NCBI GenBank assembly: GCA_029287395.1
Contig: JARFRF010000205.1
Span: 1 to 33,224 of the forward strand
Reading direction: 5' to 3'
Length of the DNA: 33,224 bases
Source of the DNA: Methyloceanibacter sp.
Lineage (GTDB): Bacteria; Pseudomonadota; Alphaproteobacteria; Rhizobiales; Methyloligellaceae
Shown here piece by piece: positions 8,964 through 17,340 of the stretch. The number at the start of each line of letters is the position of its first letter. The first letter of the stretch is position 1. The translations under genes and the position numbers were made by a program. The notes beneath the pieces are model-generated. The model was not told where the DNA came from. It worked only from the letters and a program-made list of their open reading frames with translations, and made no database searches.

Positions 8964-10139
8964 ATGACCAAGACGCAAAAGTCCGGGAAGCATGCGACGC
9001 AGTTGGCGCACTCTGGCCGTGATCCGGCAGGCTTCCATGGGTTCGTCAATGCACCCCTCTATCGTGGTTCGACGGTCCTCTACCCCTCATATGACAGCCT
9101 CCTCGCTGACGATCAGGATTATAGCTACGGTCGGCTGGGCACTCCGACGGTTCGGGCGCTCCAAGATGCTCTTGCCGAGATGGAGGGCGGGCATGCGAGC
9201 CTTTTGACGCCATCGGGGCTTTCAGCGATCACGACTGCAATTGTGAGCTTCGTCTCGAGCGGCGACCATATTCTGGTGTCCGACAGCGTGTACCGGCCTA
9301 CGCGGCGCTTCTGCGATACGGTGCTCTCAAGACTGGGCGTAACAACGACGTACTACGATCCTCTGATCGGCGCCGGAATCTCAGAACTCCTGACGGAGCG
9401 TACGAAGCTCGTGTTCACGGAGTCGCCCGGTTCACAAACGTTCGAGATACAGGATATTCCGGCAATCGCGACGGCGGCCCACGCCGTTGGCGCCGAGGTG
9501 ATGATGGACAACACCTGGGCGACACCGCTGTATTTCAAGCCCTTCCAGCACGGTGTGGATGTCGTGGTGCACGCAGCCACGAAGTATCTCGTCGGCCACG
9601 CCGACGCCATGCTTGGCGTCATCACCATGTCCGAGTCTGCGACCGCTCCGGTCGTGAAGACGCACGACATTCTTGGGCTGTGCCCGGGTCCCGAAGATGT
9701 GTACCTGACCTTACGAGGTCTACGGACATTGGACGTGCGGCTCCAGCGTCACGAAGAGACGGGACTGGCACTTGCTGCGTGGCTTGCCGAAAGGCCCGAG
9801 GTGTCGAAGGTGATCCACCCTGCCCGGACGGATCACCCCGGTCACGCTCTCTGGAAGCGGGACTTCACCGGAGCCTCGGGCCTATTTGCTATTGTTCTGA
9901 AGCCCGTACCGCGCCCTGCCTTGGCTGCGATGCTAGACGGCCTGTCGCTCTTCGGTATGGGCTATTCATGGGGCGGGTATGAAAGCCTCATCCTCCCCTT
10001 CGATCCGCGCGGGTATCGCAGTGCGACCGTATGGGACGCTGAGGGACCTTCTTTGCGTCTTCACGCCGGCTTGGAGGACATTGAAGATCTTAAGGCCGAC
10101 CTGGAAGCCGGATTTCGCAGACTAAGCGATACGCGTTGA
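8964..10139 (+). CDS. metC: Cystathionine beta-lyase-like PLP enzyme
   Basis: Fold-type I PLP enzyme of the Cys/Met metabolism family, most similar in motifs to MetC, which splits cystathionine to homocysteine, pyruvate and ammonia. The 391 residues match MetC length. YGR at 55-57 contacts the cofactor phosphate of the partner subunit. The PLP lysine is K207 in HAATKYLVGH. The C-terminal part has YSWGGYESL, a MetC-type signature. The ribosome site GAGAGG lies just before the ATG. It is last in the cysK-sseA-metC operon, and a hairpin follows its stop. A cysteine desulfhydrase side activity is common in this family and would suit the sseA neighbour; that is inference. Confidence 0.9.
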   Translation: MTKTQKSGKHATQLAHSGRDPAGFHGFVNAPLYRGSTVLYPSYDSLLADDQDYSYGRLGTPTVRALQDALAEMEGGHASLLTPSGLSAITTAIVSFVSSGDHILVSDSVYRPTRRFCDTVLSRLGVTTTYYDPLIGAGISELLTERTKLVFTESPGSQTFEIQDIPAIATAAHAVGAEVMMDNTWATPLYFKPFQHGVDVVVHAATKYLVGHADAMLGVITMSESATAPVVKTHDILGLCPGPEDVYLTLRGLRTLDVRLQRHEETGLALAAWLAERPEVSKVIHPARTDHPGHALWKRDFTGASGLFAIVLKPVPRPALAAMLDGLSLFGMGYSWGGYESLILPFDPRGYRSATVWDAEGPSLRLHAGLEDIEDLKADLEAGFRRLSDTR

Positions 10140-10140
10140 C

Positions 10141-10157
10141 GCGGCAGCTCTTGCCGC
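10141..10157. terminator. Hairpin between convergent metC and thioesterase genes
   Basis: GCGGCA-GCTCT-TGCCGC gives a 6-bp GC-rich stem exactly in the 17-bp space between the two convergent stop codons. No T-tract is visible on either strand, so strength is uncertain. Its position suggests a bidirectional terminator. Confidence 0.4.
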
Positions 10158-10549
10158 TAACCCGTGGCATCCGGCAGCGGGCGTGATTTGCCGTCTTCGC
10201 CGATTGCGACAAACGTAAAATCGGCCTCGGTGACTTTTCTGGACTCTTCGCTATGGCGGGGTCGGCGCCAAGCTTCGACATGAATCCGCATAGAGCTTCG
10301 CCCGGTTTTGACGAGGCTTGCGTACAAGCTGACCTCGTCCCCTACTTGGACAGGCGAAACGAAAGTCAGCGCGTCGACAGCAATCGTTGCACAGCGCCCG
10401 CGGGCTCGCCGTGCCGCAACATTGCCGGCGGCAAGATCCATCTGAGCCATTAGCCAGCCACCAAAAATGTCGCCTGCGGGATTCGTATCGGCAGGCATGG
10501 CAATCGTCCGGACGACTGGCGTTATGTCTGGCGGCGTTTCCGTGTCCAT
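10157..10549 (-). CDS. Acyl-CoA thioesterase, YciA-type hotdog fold
   Basis: Predicted to hydrolyse acyl-CoA to free acid and CoA. The 130 residues form a single hotdog domain. The signature DTNPAGDIFGGW at 21-32 includes the family's catalytic aspartate (D27 here), followed by a helix AQMDLAAGNVAARRA and the strand region VDALTFVSPVQVGDEVSLYA. These motifs match the YciA/BACH group rather than PaaI or FadM types. The start is ATG. It lies 37 bp downstream of the cation exchanger on the same strand, possibly cotranscribed, though a functional link is not evident. Chain-length specificity cannot be read from the sequence. Confidence 0.88.
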   Translation of the reverse strand: MDTETPPDITPVVRTIAMPADTNPAGDIFGGWLMAQMDLAAGNVAARRARGRCATIAVDALTFVSPVQVGDEVSLYASLVKTGRSSMRIHVEAWRRPRHSEESRKVTEADFTFVAIGEDGKSRPLPDATG

Positions 10550-10586
10550 CTTGCGGGTCTTCCGATCGTGCTGGCAGACGCCATCG

Positions 10587-11654
10587 TTATGACGCCCCGC
10601 TGAAATGGTAAAACACGGCGACTGTGATTGCGTAAATCAACAGTACGAGAGCGGAGTCGACGCCCATCCGGAGCACTGTGCGCCTCGACCGGATGATGAG
10701 CCCGGCGAGATAGACGGAGGTAACAAGTATACCTGAAATGATTGCAAAGGCCGTACCCTGATCGATTGCCCCTAGGATCGGGGCACCGCCATAGACGATA
10801 TCGGCCGGCAGGACCATGGCTACCATCAGAAGGTTGCTACCGAAAATATTCGAGATCGCCATACTGTAAGCGCCGATCCGAACGGCCGAAATCGTTGTGC
10901 TGACCTCTGGAAGCGATGTTGCAGTTGCTAGCAACGTCATTCCAATGAAGCTGGAGCCTAGACCCGTTTGCTCCGCGATCGCCGCGGAGCTTGCAATAAG
11001 CACAAGTCCGCACAGAAGGATTGCCAAGCCCATCAAGGCGAAACCAATAACAAGGCCCGCCGTACTCATACCGTCGGTGGCGCTGCCTCCGTTCTCTTCT
11101 TGAACTTTGCGCGGCAAGGCCGCATCGACACTCTCAACGGGGATCCAAGACTGAACCCCATCGTAGTGGCGCAGCATAGCCACGATACCCACATAGGCGA
11201 GGCCAAGCAGAACGGTGCCTAAGCCAACCCCGAATGGCAGCGCTAATTCTCCGACAGAATGCAGACCCAAGAGCATTGCGAGCAGCGCGATCAGCAATGT
11301 TGCCTCGAGCGCTGAAGTAGGGCCGCTTGGATAGGATGTCAGGGCGTAGGATACGATGAGCAGATCGACCAGGGCGAGGATTGCCGTCTGCATGGTGATG
11401 CCGCCGAACATATTGCCAAGAACGAGCTGAGCCTGCCCGACATAGGCGCCATAGAGCGTAGTCACCAGCTCGGGCAGAGAGGTGGCCGCCGCAACGAATA
11501 TGAGCCCCATAAAGGCTTGTCCGATGCGTTTCCGCGCGGCAATGGCATCGGCAAAGACCGCTAGCCTCGTCCCCGCGAGCCACACACCGATTGCCGCCAC
11601 CACGAAAGCAGCCAGGGTCGCGGGTAATGGGAGCTGCGCAAGTGCGGAGATCAA
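10587..11654 (-). CDS. Sodium/calcium exchanger family membrane protein
   Basis: Integral inner-membrane antiporter of the CaCA superfamily. The 355 residues contain about ten hydrophobic segments in two halves. Each half carries the alpha-repeat motif ATSLPE, at 57-62 (ATSLPELVTTLYG) and 245-250 (ATSLPEVSTTISA), and the glutamates in these motifs are the conserved cation ligands. The halves are joined by a polar loop (about 165-195) that probably faces the cytosol. The start appears to be TTG, since there is no in-frame ATG or GTG near it, and the ribosome site is weak. Ion specificity (Ca2+ with Na+ or H+) cannot be assigned. The thioesterase gene follows after 37 bp. Confidence 0.85.
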   Translation of the reverse strand: MISALAQLPLPATLAAFVVAAIGVWLAGTRLAVFADAIAARKRIGQAFMGLIFVAAATSLPELVTTLYGAYVGQAQLVLGNMFGGITMQTAILALVDLLIVSYALTSYPSGPTSALEATLLIALLAMLLGLHSVGELALPFGVGLGTVLLGLAYVGIVAMLRHYDGVQSWIPVESVDAALPRKVQEENGGSATDGMSTAGLVIGFALMGLAILLCGLVLIASSAAIAEQTGLGSSFIGMTLLATATSLPEVSTTISAVRIGAYSMAISNIFGSNLLMVAMVLPADIVYGGAPILGAIDQGTAFAIISGILVTSVYLAGLIIRSRRTVLRMGVDSALVLLIYAITVAVFYHFSGAS

Positions 11655-11774
11655 GCGGACGGTCTCATTGCTAACTGGACGTTTGGACGATAACGGCTCT
11701 AGCGCCTTTGCCCCGGAAGTATCTTTTGTAGTTTGGTGCTGTGGTTATTCGTTGTTTTTCTGGCCATCTCAGAC

Positions 11775-12773
11775 CTAGTTGGACTTTGGAGCGTCGAGCT
11801 TATAGGCAGCCAAAGTGTTGTCCAACATCATCGGAATGAGAACAAGCCTTTCGTCGGGCATATAGATCAGGTCGGCGCTGGCCTGGTTTAGGTCTAACAG
11901 CTGACGTACCCGCGCCTTCTTACCCTTTACAGCAATGGTGTATAGGCTGCCCTCAGCCCAGTCGGTCACAAGATAGGTTCCGGGCTGGAGTTCGTCGATC
12001 CCATCGAGGTTGCCAAAGGGCTCCCCAAGCGGGGAAACAGACTTTTCCTCGACATTAATTGCAAACAGGCCGGCAACTTCTTGCTCCTGGCCAACACTTT
12101 TGGGCCGCCCGAAGGATGCAACAATGAGACGCCCTTCCCTGAACAAGAGTCCATTGGGCCCGTTCAGGGCGTCATCGGTAAGCCAGGGCTCGAAGACGCC
12201 GTCTTTGAGACGCCAAATAGTATTCATTGGCGTGTCCGAGACGTACACTGTGCCGTCGTCACCGACGGCAACGTCGTTCAGAAAAATGGCTCCGTTGGCC
12301 TTATGGGTCCTCTCGATGCTCCCCGAAGCAGCATTGATCGCAACGAGCGCATCCACATCGGCGACGTAGAGCGTCCGTTCGCTTAATCCCATTCCCGTCG
12401 GGGCATTAAGGCCCTTGGCCCACCTCCGCTCAAGGATCGTCCCGTCTGGCTTCAGACGTGAGATGAAGCCATTCCCGTCCTTCTGCATAACGGGGCCGTT
12501 GATGTTGGAAACGAAGAGGACGTCTGTGACCGGGTCGTGAAGCACAGATTCTGGGCGCGCCAGGCCCTTGGCCTCCCAAGCAAGTGTCGGCGCCTGAGCA
12601 ATCGCCAATGGAGGCTGCAAGGACCAAGAGCCTGAGGCAACAAGGATGAACGTAACCAAACGCCCCACTTTCGAGAGACCCGAAGCGGCGGTCGTACTCA
12701 CGCGTCTGCTGGCGCCTATTGCTGTTGCCGCAACGAAACGCCTCGCCAACCGGATTAGATGAACGCTCATCAT
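11775..12773 (-). CDS. Exported SMP-30/NHL-like beta-propeller protein
   Basis: The 332 residues include a long N-terminal region with a hydrophobic stretch (about 40-60, LVTFILVASG) ending in a likely signal peptidase site AIAQA before PTLAW. The mature part has repeated short motifs typical of SMP-30/YncE propellers: VLFVSNINGPV, LYVADVDALVAIN, VYVSDTPMNTIWR, GPNGLL and YLVTDWAEGSLY. I infer a periplasmic propeller with sugar-lactonase-like or binding function, but the substrate is unknown. The chosen ATG-ATG start has AGGG about 9 bases upstream; an internal GTG nearer the signal peptide is an alternative. It is divergent from the FAD oxidoreductase gene. Confidence 0.75.
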   Translation of the reverse strand: MMSVHLIRLARRFVAATAIGASRRVSTTAASGLSKVGRLVTFILVASGSWSLQPPLAIAQAPTLAWEAKGLARPESVLHDPVTDVLFVSNINGPVMQKDGNGFISRLKPDGTILERRWAKGLNAPTGMGLSERTLYVADVDALVAINAASGSIERTHKANGAIFLNDVAVGDDGTVYVSDTPMNTIWRLKDGVFEPWLTDDALNGPNGLLFREGRLIVASFGRPKSVGQEQEVAGLFAINVEEKSVSPLGEPFGNLDGIDELQPGTYLVTDWAEGSLYTIAVKGKKARVRQLLDLNQASADLIYMPDERLVLIPMMLDNTLAAYKLDAPKSN

Positions 12774-12902
12774 TCAGGGATCCCTAATGTGCAAACCGAT
12801 GCTCATCTACTCGGTCGCCACCGCTGCATGGCAACCCTAACTTGACCGGACCTAACCTACCCGGCTTTCGGCGGCGTTTGAACTGGGTGGGTCTGACAAC
12901 TG

Positions 12903-12928
12903 GCGCAATCGAGTTTTTGCTATTGCGC
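12903..12928. promoter_or_regulatory. Inverted repeat upstream of the FAD oxidoreductase gene
   Basis: GCGCAAT-N12-ATTGCGC has perfect 7-bp arms, centred about 87 bp before the ATG at 13003 in the divergent intergenic region. The spacing of about two helical turns between half-site centres suits a dimeric regulator, but the regulator is unknown. A stem-loop in a leader RNA is the other possibility. Confidence 0.35.
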
Positions 12929-13002
12929 AGCCAAGCTGGTCCAGAGACAAAAGCGATACGGAAAGCGTATTGTCGATAGGCCCAGTTAAAAGGAGCGTGT
13001 GA

Positions 13003-14337
13003 ATGGCATCCGCTGCTTTGACATTAGCCGATCTCGCCTCGGGCCGTGTCGATACCGGAACGTCGCCGATACACGAGCCGTACTGGTGGGATGCGGCGCC
13101 ACTAAAAGAAGTTGAGCGCCCGACCCTTCCAATGCGTGCCGACGTGGTGATTGTTGGATCCGGTTTCACAGGACTGTCCGCGGCGCTAACCATGCTCGAC
13201 AAGGGGCGAAGCGTTGTTGTTCTCGACAGAGGCGTGCCGGGATTCGGGGCGAGCACACGCAACGGCGGTCAGATTGGGAGTGGCAACCAGAAATTCCGCG
13301 TGCGGGACCTGGTAGCATCACGCGGAGAGGTTAAGGCAACCGCGCTTCTTCGCGAAGGCACACGCATGCTCGACTATATCGGCGCCCTGATTGCCAAAGA
13401 ACGCATCGACTGCTTCTTCCAACGATGTGGACGCTTCCGTGGAGCAATGAGGCCGGCGCATTACGAGGCCATGGCGCGCGATATGGAAGACCTGAAGCGC
13501 ATCGCCGGTGTGGAGAGCTTCATGGTCCCACGATCGGAGCAGCACGCCGAGATCCGAACCGACCGCTTCTATGGCGGATCGGTGCTGCCCGAGGACGCCT
13601 CACTTCATCCAGGGCTGTACCACTCCGGCCTTATGGCGCGCGTTACTGCGCGGGGCGGCGCAATCGTAGGCCTCGCCAGCGCGAAGGCAGTTCAACGCGA
13701 AGAAGCCGGATACCGTGTTGCCACCGAAGTCGGCAAGATCGACTGCAGTCAGATCCTCATTGCGACGAATGGGTATACAGATCATCTAGTTGGACACCTT
13801 CGGCGACGGATAATTAGTGTTCATTCGGCCTTGATTGCCACTGAGTCTCTTGAACCGGGCTTGATCGACCAGCTCATGCCGGCACGGCGCGTCTATGGCA
13901 ACACCAACAGGGTGTTCTATTACTTTCGAGCCGCGCCGGATCAGAACCGGCTCGTTTGGGGCGGACGGGCGGCACGGCTTAGCGGCCTCAAGGCCTATCG
14001 CCATCTCGCTGACGAACTTCTCTCGGTGCTCCCCGATCTCGGCAACGTCGGTGTCTCCCATGTCTGGGATGGGAGCATCGGTTACACATATGATGCGCTC
14101 CCCCATCTCGGTTGCACACGCGATGGCATCTTTTTCGCTGCCGGCTATTGCGGCACGGGCGTGTCGCGCGCCACCTATTTCGGGCACAAGATTGCGCTGC
14201 AAATGACCAACGATCCTGATGGGAAGACACCGTTCGATGACCTGGCCTTCCCGCCCTTCCCTGTGCGCGATGCCGCGCAACTCGCGGTCCCATTCGTGGA
14301 GCGTTGGTATCGGTTTCGCGACGCCATCGAGAAGTAG
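13003..14337 (+). CDS. FAD-dependent amine/amino-acid oxidoreductase (DAO family)
   Basis: Flavoprotein of the D-amino-acid oxidase superfamily. The 444 residues resemble the PuuB/OrdL group (gamma-glutamylputrescine oxidase-like). The dinucleotide-binding motif GSGFTG is at 52-57 in DVVIVGSGFTGLSAAL, the acidic FAD-ribose contact is D75 in VVVLDRG, and the second flavin motif STRNGGQIG lies near 85-93. The C-terminal part has GYCGTGVSRATYFG, the usual FAD-contact segment. The N-terminal EPYWWDAAPL motif is also common in this group. The start is well supported by AGGAG seven bases upstream. No polyamine-pathway neighbours are present, so the substrate is open. An inverted repeat upstream may regulate it. 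Confidence 0.85.
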   Translation: MASAALTLADLASGRVDTGTSPIHEPYWWDAAPLKEVERPTLPMRADVVIVGSGFTGLSAALTMLDKGRSVVVLDRGVPGFGASTRNGGQIGSGNQKFRVRDLVASRGEVKATALLREGTRMLDYIGALIAKERIDCFFQRCGRFRGAMRPAHYEAMARDMEDLKRIAGVESFMVPRSEQHAEIRTDRFYGGSVLPEDASLHPGLYHSGLMARVTARGGAIVGLASAKAVQREEAGYRVATEVGKIDCSQILIATNGYTDHLVGHLRRRIISVHSALIATESLEPGLIDQLMPARRVYGNTNRVFYYFRAAPDQNRLVWGGRAARLSGLKAYRHLADELLSVLPDLGNVGVSHVWDGSIGYTYDALPHLGCTRDGIFFAAGYCGTGVSRATYFGHKIALQMTNDPDGKTPFDDLAFPPFPVRDAAQLAVPFVERWYRFRDAIEK

Positions 14338-14343
14338 ATAGGT

Positions 14344-14377
14344 CGGCATCTCTGGCGGATTGTCACCGCAGATGCCG
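14344..14377. terminator. Hairpin between convergent FAD oxidase and rhomboid genes
   Basis: CGGCATCT (14344-14351) pairs perfectly with AGATGCCG (14370-14377). An inner GCGG/CCGC stem extends the hairpin, with a three-base bulge on the left. It lies between the two stop codons, so it could end transcription from both sides, although no T-tract follows. Confidence 0.5.
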
Positions 14378-14403
14378 GTCAGCGCGGTGATGATTGAAAC
14401 AGA

Positions 14404-15153
14404 CTATCCCCATGGGCCCCGCCGACGTTCGACTTGAAATGGACGGTGATGGGATGGCTGGAAGAGTGGCACATTGCTTTTTTTGAAGAACGGTACGAGC
14501 ACCATCCCCGCGACAAACCCACCGACATGAGCCCAAAAAGCAACCCCGGGTTCGCCTGCACTTGAGAGGAATCCGCTCACGAGCTGTAGCAACAGCCAGA
14601 GCCCCAATACGATCAGTGCCGGCAGATACACAATCGTGAAGAAGAAGCCAAAGAAGATCACCGTTCGCACGGTGGCGTGCGGATGAAGGAGCACATAGGC
14701 ACCCAGCACGCCCGAAATTGCGCCGCTCGCGCCCACCATGGGCACGATGGAGTCGGGATTAACAAGGGCCTGAGCGAATGCGGCGGCGATACCGCAGACG
14801 AGATAGAACGCAAGGTAGCGAACGTGGCCCATGGAATCTTCGACGTTGTCCCCGAAAATCCATAAAAACAGCATGTTGGAGCCAAGGTGCATCCAGCCGC
14901 CGTGCATGAACATGGACGTGAACACCGTGAACCATGCGGGAACAGCAGCAGTGTTTGCTTGAAGATCGGCTGTCCCGAACAGGCGCGCAGGAATCATGCC
15001 GTATTCGTAGAAAGCGACTCTGCTGGCGTTAGCCCCCAAAGAAAGCTGCCAAAAGAAAACGAGAACGCAAACGCCAATAATGGACCACGTTACGATCGGG
15101 TTACTTCTGCGAGGATTGTCGTCGGAGATAGGGAACAAGGGCTTGCACCGCAA
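14404..15153 (-). CDS. Rhomboid family intramembrane serine protease
   Basis: Predicted inner-membrane protease that cleaves transmembrane helices. The 249 residues have six or more hydrophobic segments. The catalytic serine is S143 in GASGAISG and the catalytic histidine is H209 in AHVGGFVAG. H89 and N93 (HLGSN) supply the oxyanion-site residues. Active-site completeness argues for a real protease rather than a pseudoprotease. The 5' end is uncertain: the first usable codon is TTG (15153), and a second in-frame TTG five codons later would start FPISDDNP, close to the usual rhomboid N-terminus. It lies downstream of the DUF1499 gene on the same strand. Substrates are unknown. Confidence 0.88.
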   Translation of the reverse strand: MRCKPLFPISDDNPRRSNPIVTWSIIGVCVLVFFWQLSLGANASRVAFYEYGMIPARLFGTADLQANTAAVPAWFTVFTSMFMHGGWMHLGSNMLFLWIFGDNVEDSMGHVRYLAFYLVCGIAAAFAQALVNPDSIVPMVGASGAISGVLGAYVLLHPHATVRTVIFFGFFFTIVYLPALIVLGLWLLLQLVSGFLSSAGEPGVAFWAHVGGFVAGMVLVPFFKKSNVPLFQPSHHRPFQVERRRGPWG

Positions 15154-15232
15154 TCTGGGGGTTGAGACACCGTTGGATAAGGCGCGGGCATGCTACTAGC
15201 TTGATGTCGATGAGCACTGTCAATCATCTCGT

Positions 15233-15247
15233 GCGCAAGCCTTGCGC
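15233..15247. promoter_or_regulatory. Short palindrome upstream of the rhomboid gene
   Basis: GCGCAAG-C-CTTGCGC has perfect 7-bp arms. It lies about 80 bp before the rhomboid start. It could be an operator or a small hairpin (stem of 5, loop of 5). Function unknown. Confidence 0.25.
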
Positions 15248-15366
15248 GGGCACTGGGCAAGTCGGCCGATGTTTGGATCTGCCTTAGGCCTGAAGTACCC
15301 AAGTCGGTTCTAGCGGAGTACGTCCAGTGGTCGATGCTGCAAAGTGAAATTTGTTAGCTTCGGGAA

Positions 15367-15828
15367 TCAGTCGTCCAATTTAACCGCAGCCGGCGCGACG
15401 TATTGCTCCAACTTATTGAGCCAACGCCGAAGCCGCGAGAGATTGGCGCCGAGATCGCTATAGCCGAGCTGCGAGCGTGAGTACATCGCCAAGCTAGCGC
15501 CGTCAGGTTTCTCGATGTAGCGAACGACTATCGTGTCGGGAAATTTTAGAACTTCGCTTCGCTGCATATAGCGCTCAGTCAGCGTGGCATCGTTGCGATC
15601 GACAAGGAATGTCCTTGGCTCGGATGCTATGACTTTGGCCATCGCCGCCTGAAGAGTAGCCACATCAACTGCGAACTCGGGCGTGGTGAGGTCGCTCCTG
15701 GCCTTGCGAAAGCCTCGTGGGCACGCCAGGGCGTCATTGGGAGTGCTGCGGCGCTCCAAAGCATCAAAGTCAACCGGTCCCAGGTCAGGCGGGCCGAAAA
15801 GACTCCAGAGCCGCTCGAATACAGGCAT
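15367..15828 (-). CDS. DUF1499 family protein
   Basis: The 153 residues from the ATG at 15828 match the DUF1499 family, whose typical segments are visible: NDALACPRGF near the N-terminus, FLVDRNDATLTERYMQRSEVLKFPD in the middle and SRSQLGYSDLGANLSRLRRWL near the end. The longer reading from a TTG at 15852 adds eight residues and seems less likely, because GGAGG precedes the ATG by 13 bases. There is no signal peptide or membrane segment. The molecular function of the family is not established. It lies upstream of the rhomboid gene by 213 bp and is divergent from the broken SnoaL-like gene. Confidence 0.8.
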   Translation of the reverse strand: MPVFERLWSLFGPPDLGPVDFDALERRSTPNDALACPRGFRKARSDLTTPEFAVDVATLQAAMAKVIASEPRTFLVDRNDATLTERYMQRSEVLKFPDTIVVRYIEKPDGASLAMYSRSQLGYSDLGANLSRLRRWLNKLEQYVAPAAVKLDD

Positions 15829-16105
15829 ATGAGCTTTAGTGCCTCCGTCCAAGAAACCGGAGTTTAGCAGATAGCGAGAGTGCTACCGCTTTCCAGTAGA
15901 AACCTTTCATCAAGCATGGGTCGACGTATTCAAGCGAACACGGACCTTACGATGCTACTTGTCCGAAATTTCGTGTCCGCTTGCCGCTATCCGGCGAGAC
16001 TATCGAGACGGCACAAAATATTTGTCTTTGGATCGGAACCAAACATGCTCCTCGCTCGGCATTGACGCCCTCAAACTGCCAAAAGCGGGTTTGAAGGTAA
16101 GTGGC

Positions 16106-16618
16106 ATGAAGTCATGCTTCCAGCTATTGGCACTTGCTATCGTGTTCACGACCTTGACGCTGCCCGCTGTCGCCGACAATGCGGAGAAGCGCGAACAGGC
16201 TGAGCGAGTTGTCACAGAGTTCTGGGACCGTGTTTGGTCTGCGCCTGCTGACTTGCGCGCGATCGACGAACTGGTCGTGGTCGACTTCGGGTTGACCAGT
16301 GCGGGTCGCGAAATCGAGGGGCGCGACAACTTGAAAACATGGGTTGAGGCATTTCAGGAGAAGGCCAAGGATGTTCGGCTATAGGCCCTGGAGACCTTCG
16401 CCAACGCGGACGCAAAGCGCGTGACATCGCGCTGGCAGGCAACTGGACTTAACAACCGGGTTCTCGGGACGGAGCCTGACGGGCGCCCTATCTCTTTTAC
16501 CGGCATTGCGATCTGGGAGATTCGTTGGACTGAGGACGGGCCGAAACTGGCCCACAACTGGGTGGAGCGAAGCGCCTGGGAGCTCTACCAAAGCCTGACG
16601 AGCGGCTCTGACGACTAG
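16106..16618 (+). pseudogene. SnoaL-like (NTF2-fold) secreted protein, interrupted by amber codon
   Basis: From ATG 16106 (GAAGG eight bases upstream) the frame encodes a signal peptide (MKSCFQLLALAIVFTTLTLPAVA split before DNAEK), then VVTEFWDRVWSAP, a SnoaL/ester-cyclase-like start, up to AKDVRL. A single TAG at 16382-16384 interrupts it. The same frame then continues without gap as ALETFANADAKRVTSRW, TGLNNRVLG, ISFTGIAIWEIRW and HNWVERSAWELYQ to a TAG at 16616. The second half carries the characteristic end of the fold, so the two parts are clearly one ancestral gene of 170 codons. The stop may be a true mutation (for example GAG or CAG to TAG), a sequencing error, or rarely suppressed. 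The family includes secreted proteins of unknown function, so no activity is assigned. Confidence 0.8.
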
Positions 16619-16650
16619 TCTAAGCGAGGGGTCAGATGCCCAATCTAAAC

Positions 16651-16727
<77 letters not shown>

Positions 16728-16762
16728 ACACAAGCGCAGAGTATAGCCCGACTCGCCTGAAT

Positions 16763-17068
16763 TCAGTGTGTCCAGCTGTCGGGGCGGCCGTACTTGAAGT
16801 TCTCTGCGTAAGACTTCGGGCGGATCTTTGAGGCCGGCGGCTCTTCCAAGCGAAAGGCAATGCCGTTTTCCTTCGCGTAAGCGATGGCCTCGTCCTTTGT
16901 TGCAAAGCTCAGCCTGATTTGTCGCTTGGTGTCGGATGAACTTGTCCAGCCCATTAACGGCTCGATTTGGCGTGGCTGGTCGGGGACGTACTCCAAGACC
17001 CAATCGCGGGTCGCTCCCTTGCCCTGCTGCATGACATTTTGGGCGGGTTTATAAATCCGGGCCGTCAT
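16763..17068 (-). CDS. Complex I accessory subunit, NDUFS4-like
   Basis: Homologue of the mitochondrial 18-kDa (NDUFS4/AQDQ) accessory subunit of NADH:ubiquinone oxidoreductase, present in alphaproteobacteria but outside the nuo operon. The 101 residues from ATG 17068 begin MTARIYKPAQN, followed by MQQGKG, W(V)LEY, the LMGWTSSSDTKRQIRLSF segment, DEAIAYAKENG and the C-terminal KSYAENFKYGRPDSW motif, all typical of PF04800. A longer reading from a TTG at 17119 adds 17 residues that do not fit, and AGGTGGA precedes the ATG. The gene is enclosed by tRNA-Arg and tRNA-Pro on the same strand, which does not indicate function. I infer it docks on the peripheral arm and stabilises the NADH-oxidising module, as in mitochondria. 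Confidence 0.9.
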   Translation of the reverse strand: MTARIYKPAQNVMQQGKGATRDWVLEYVPDQPRQIEPLMGWTSSSDTKRQIRLSFATKDEAIAYAKENGIAFRLEEPPASKIRPKSYAENFKYGRPDSWTH

Positions 17069-17132
17069 TGAGTGTCCACCTAAAGCAGCTTTTTTCCCAT
17101 CAACTGGACAGCCGTCCAATCAGAACAGTGAG

Positions 17133-17209
<77 letters not shown>

Positions 17210-17340
17210 TTAAGACCACACGGCACGGACATGACAGCCAAATCCGGCGCAGGCAAGCCTCTTAACACAAGAAACGCTTCACGGGTCACTTCATACTCAG
17301 ATCAGTGGCTTGACGCTAGCCCCGCGACGGTAGGCCACTG

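Noticed and set aside
16763-17119. 118-residue version of the NDUFS4-like gene starting at a TTG
   Set aside because: The internal ATG at 17068 has a good ribosome site and gives the usual protein start; the extra residues do not fit the family.
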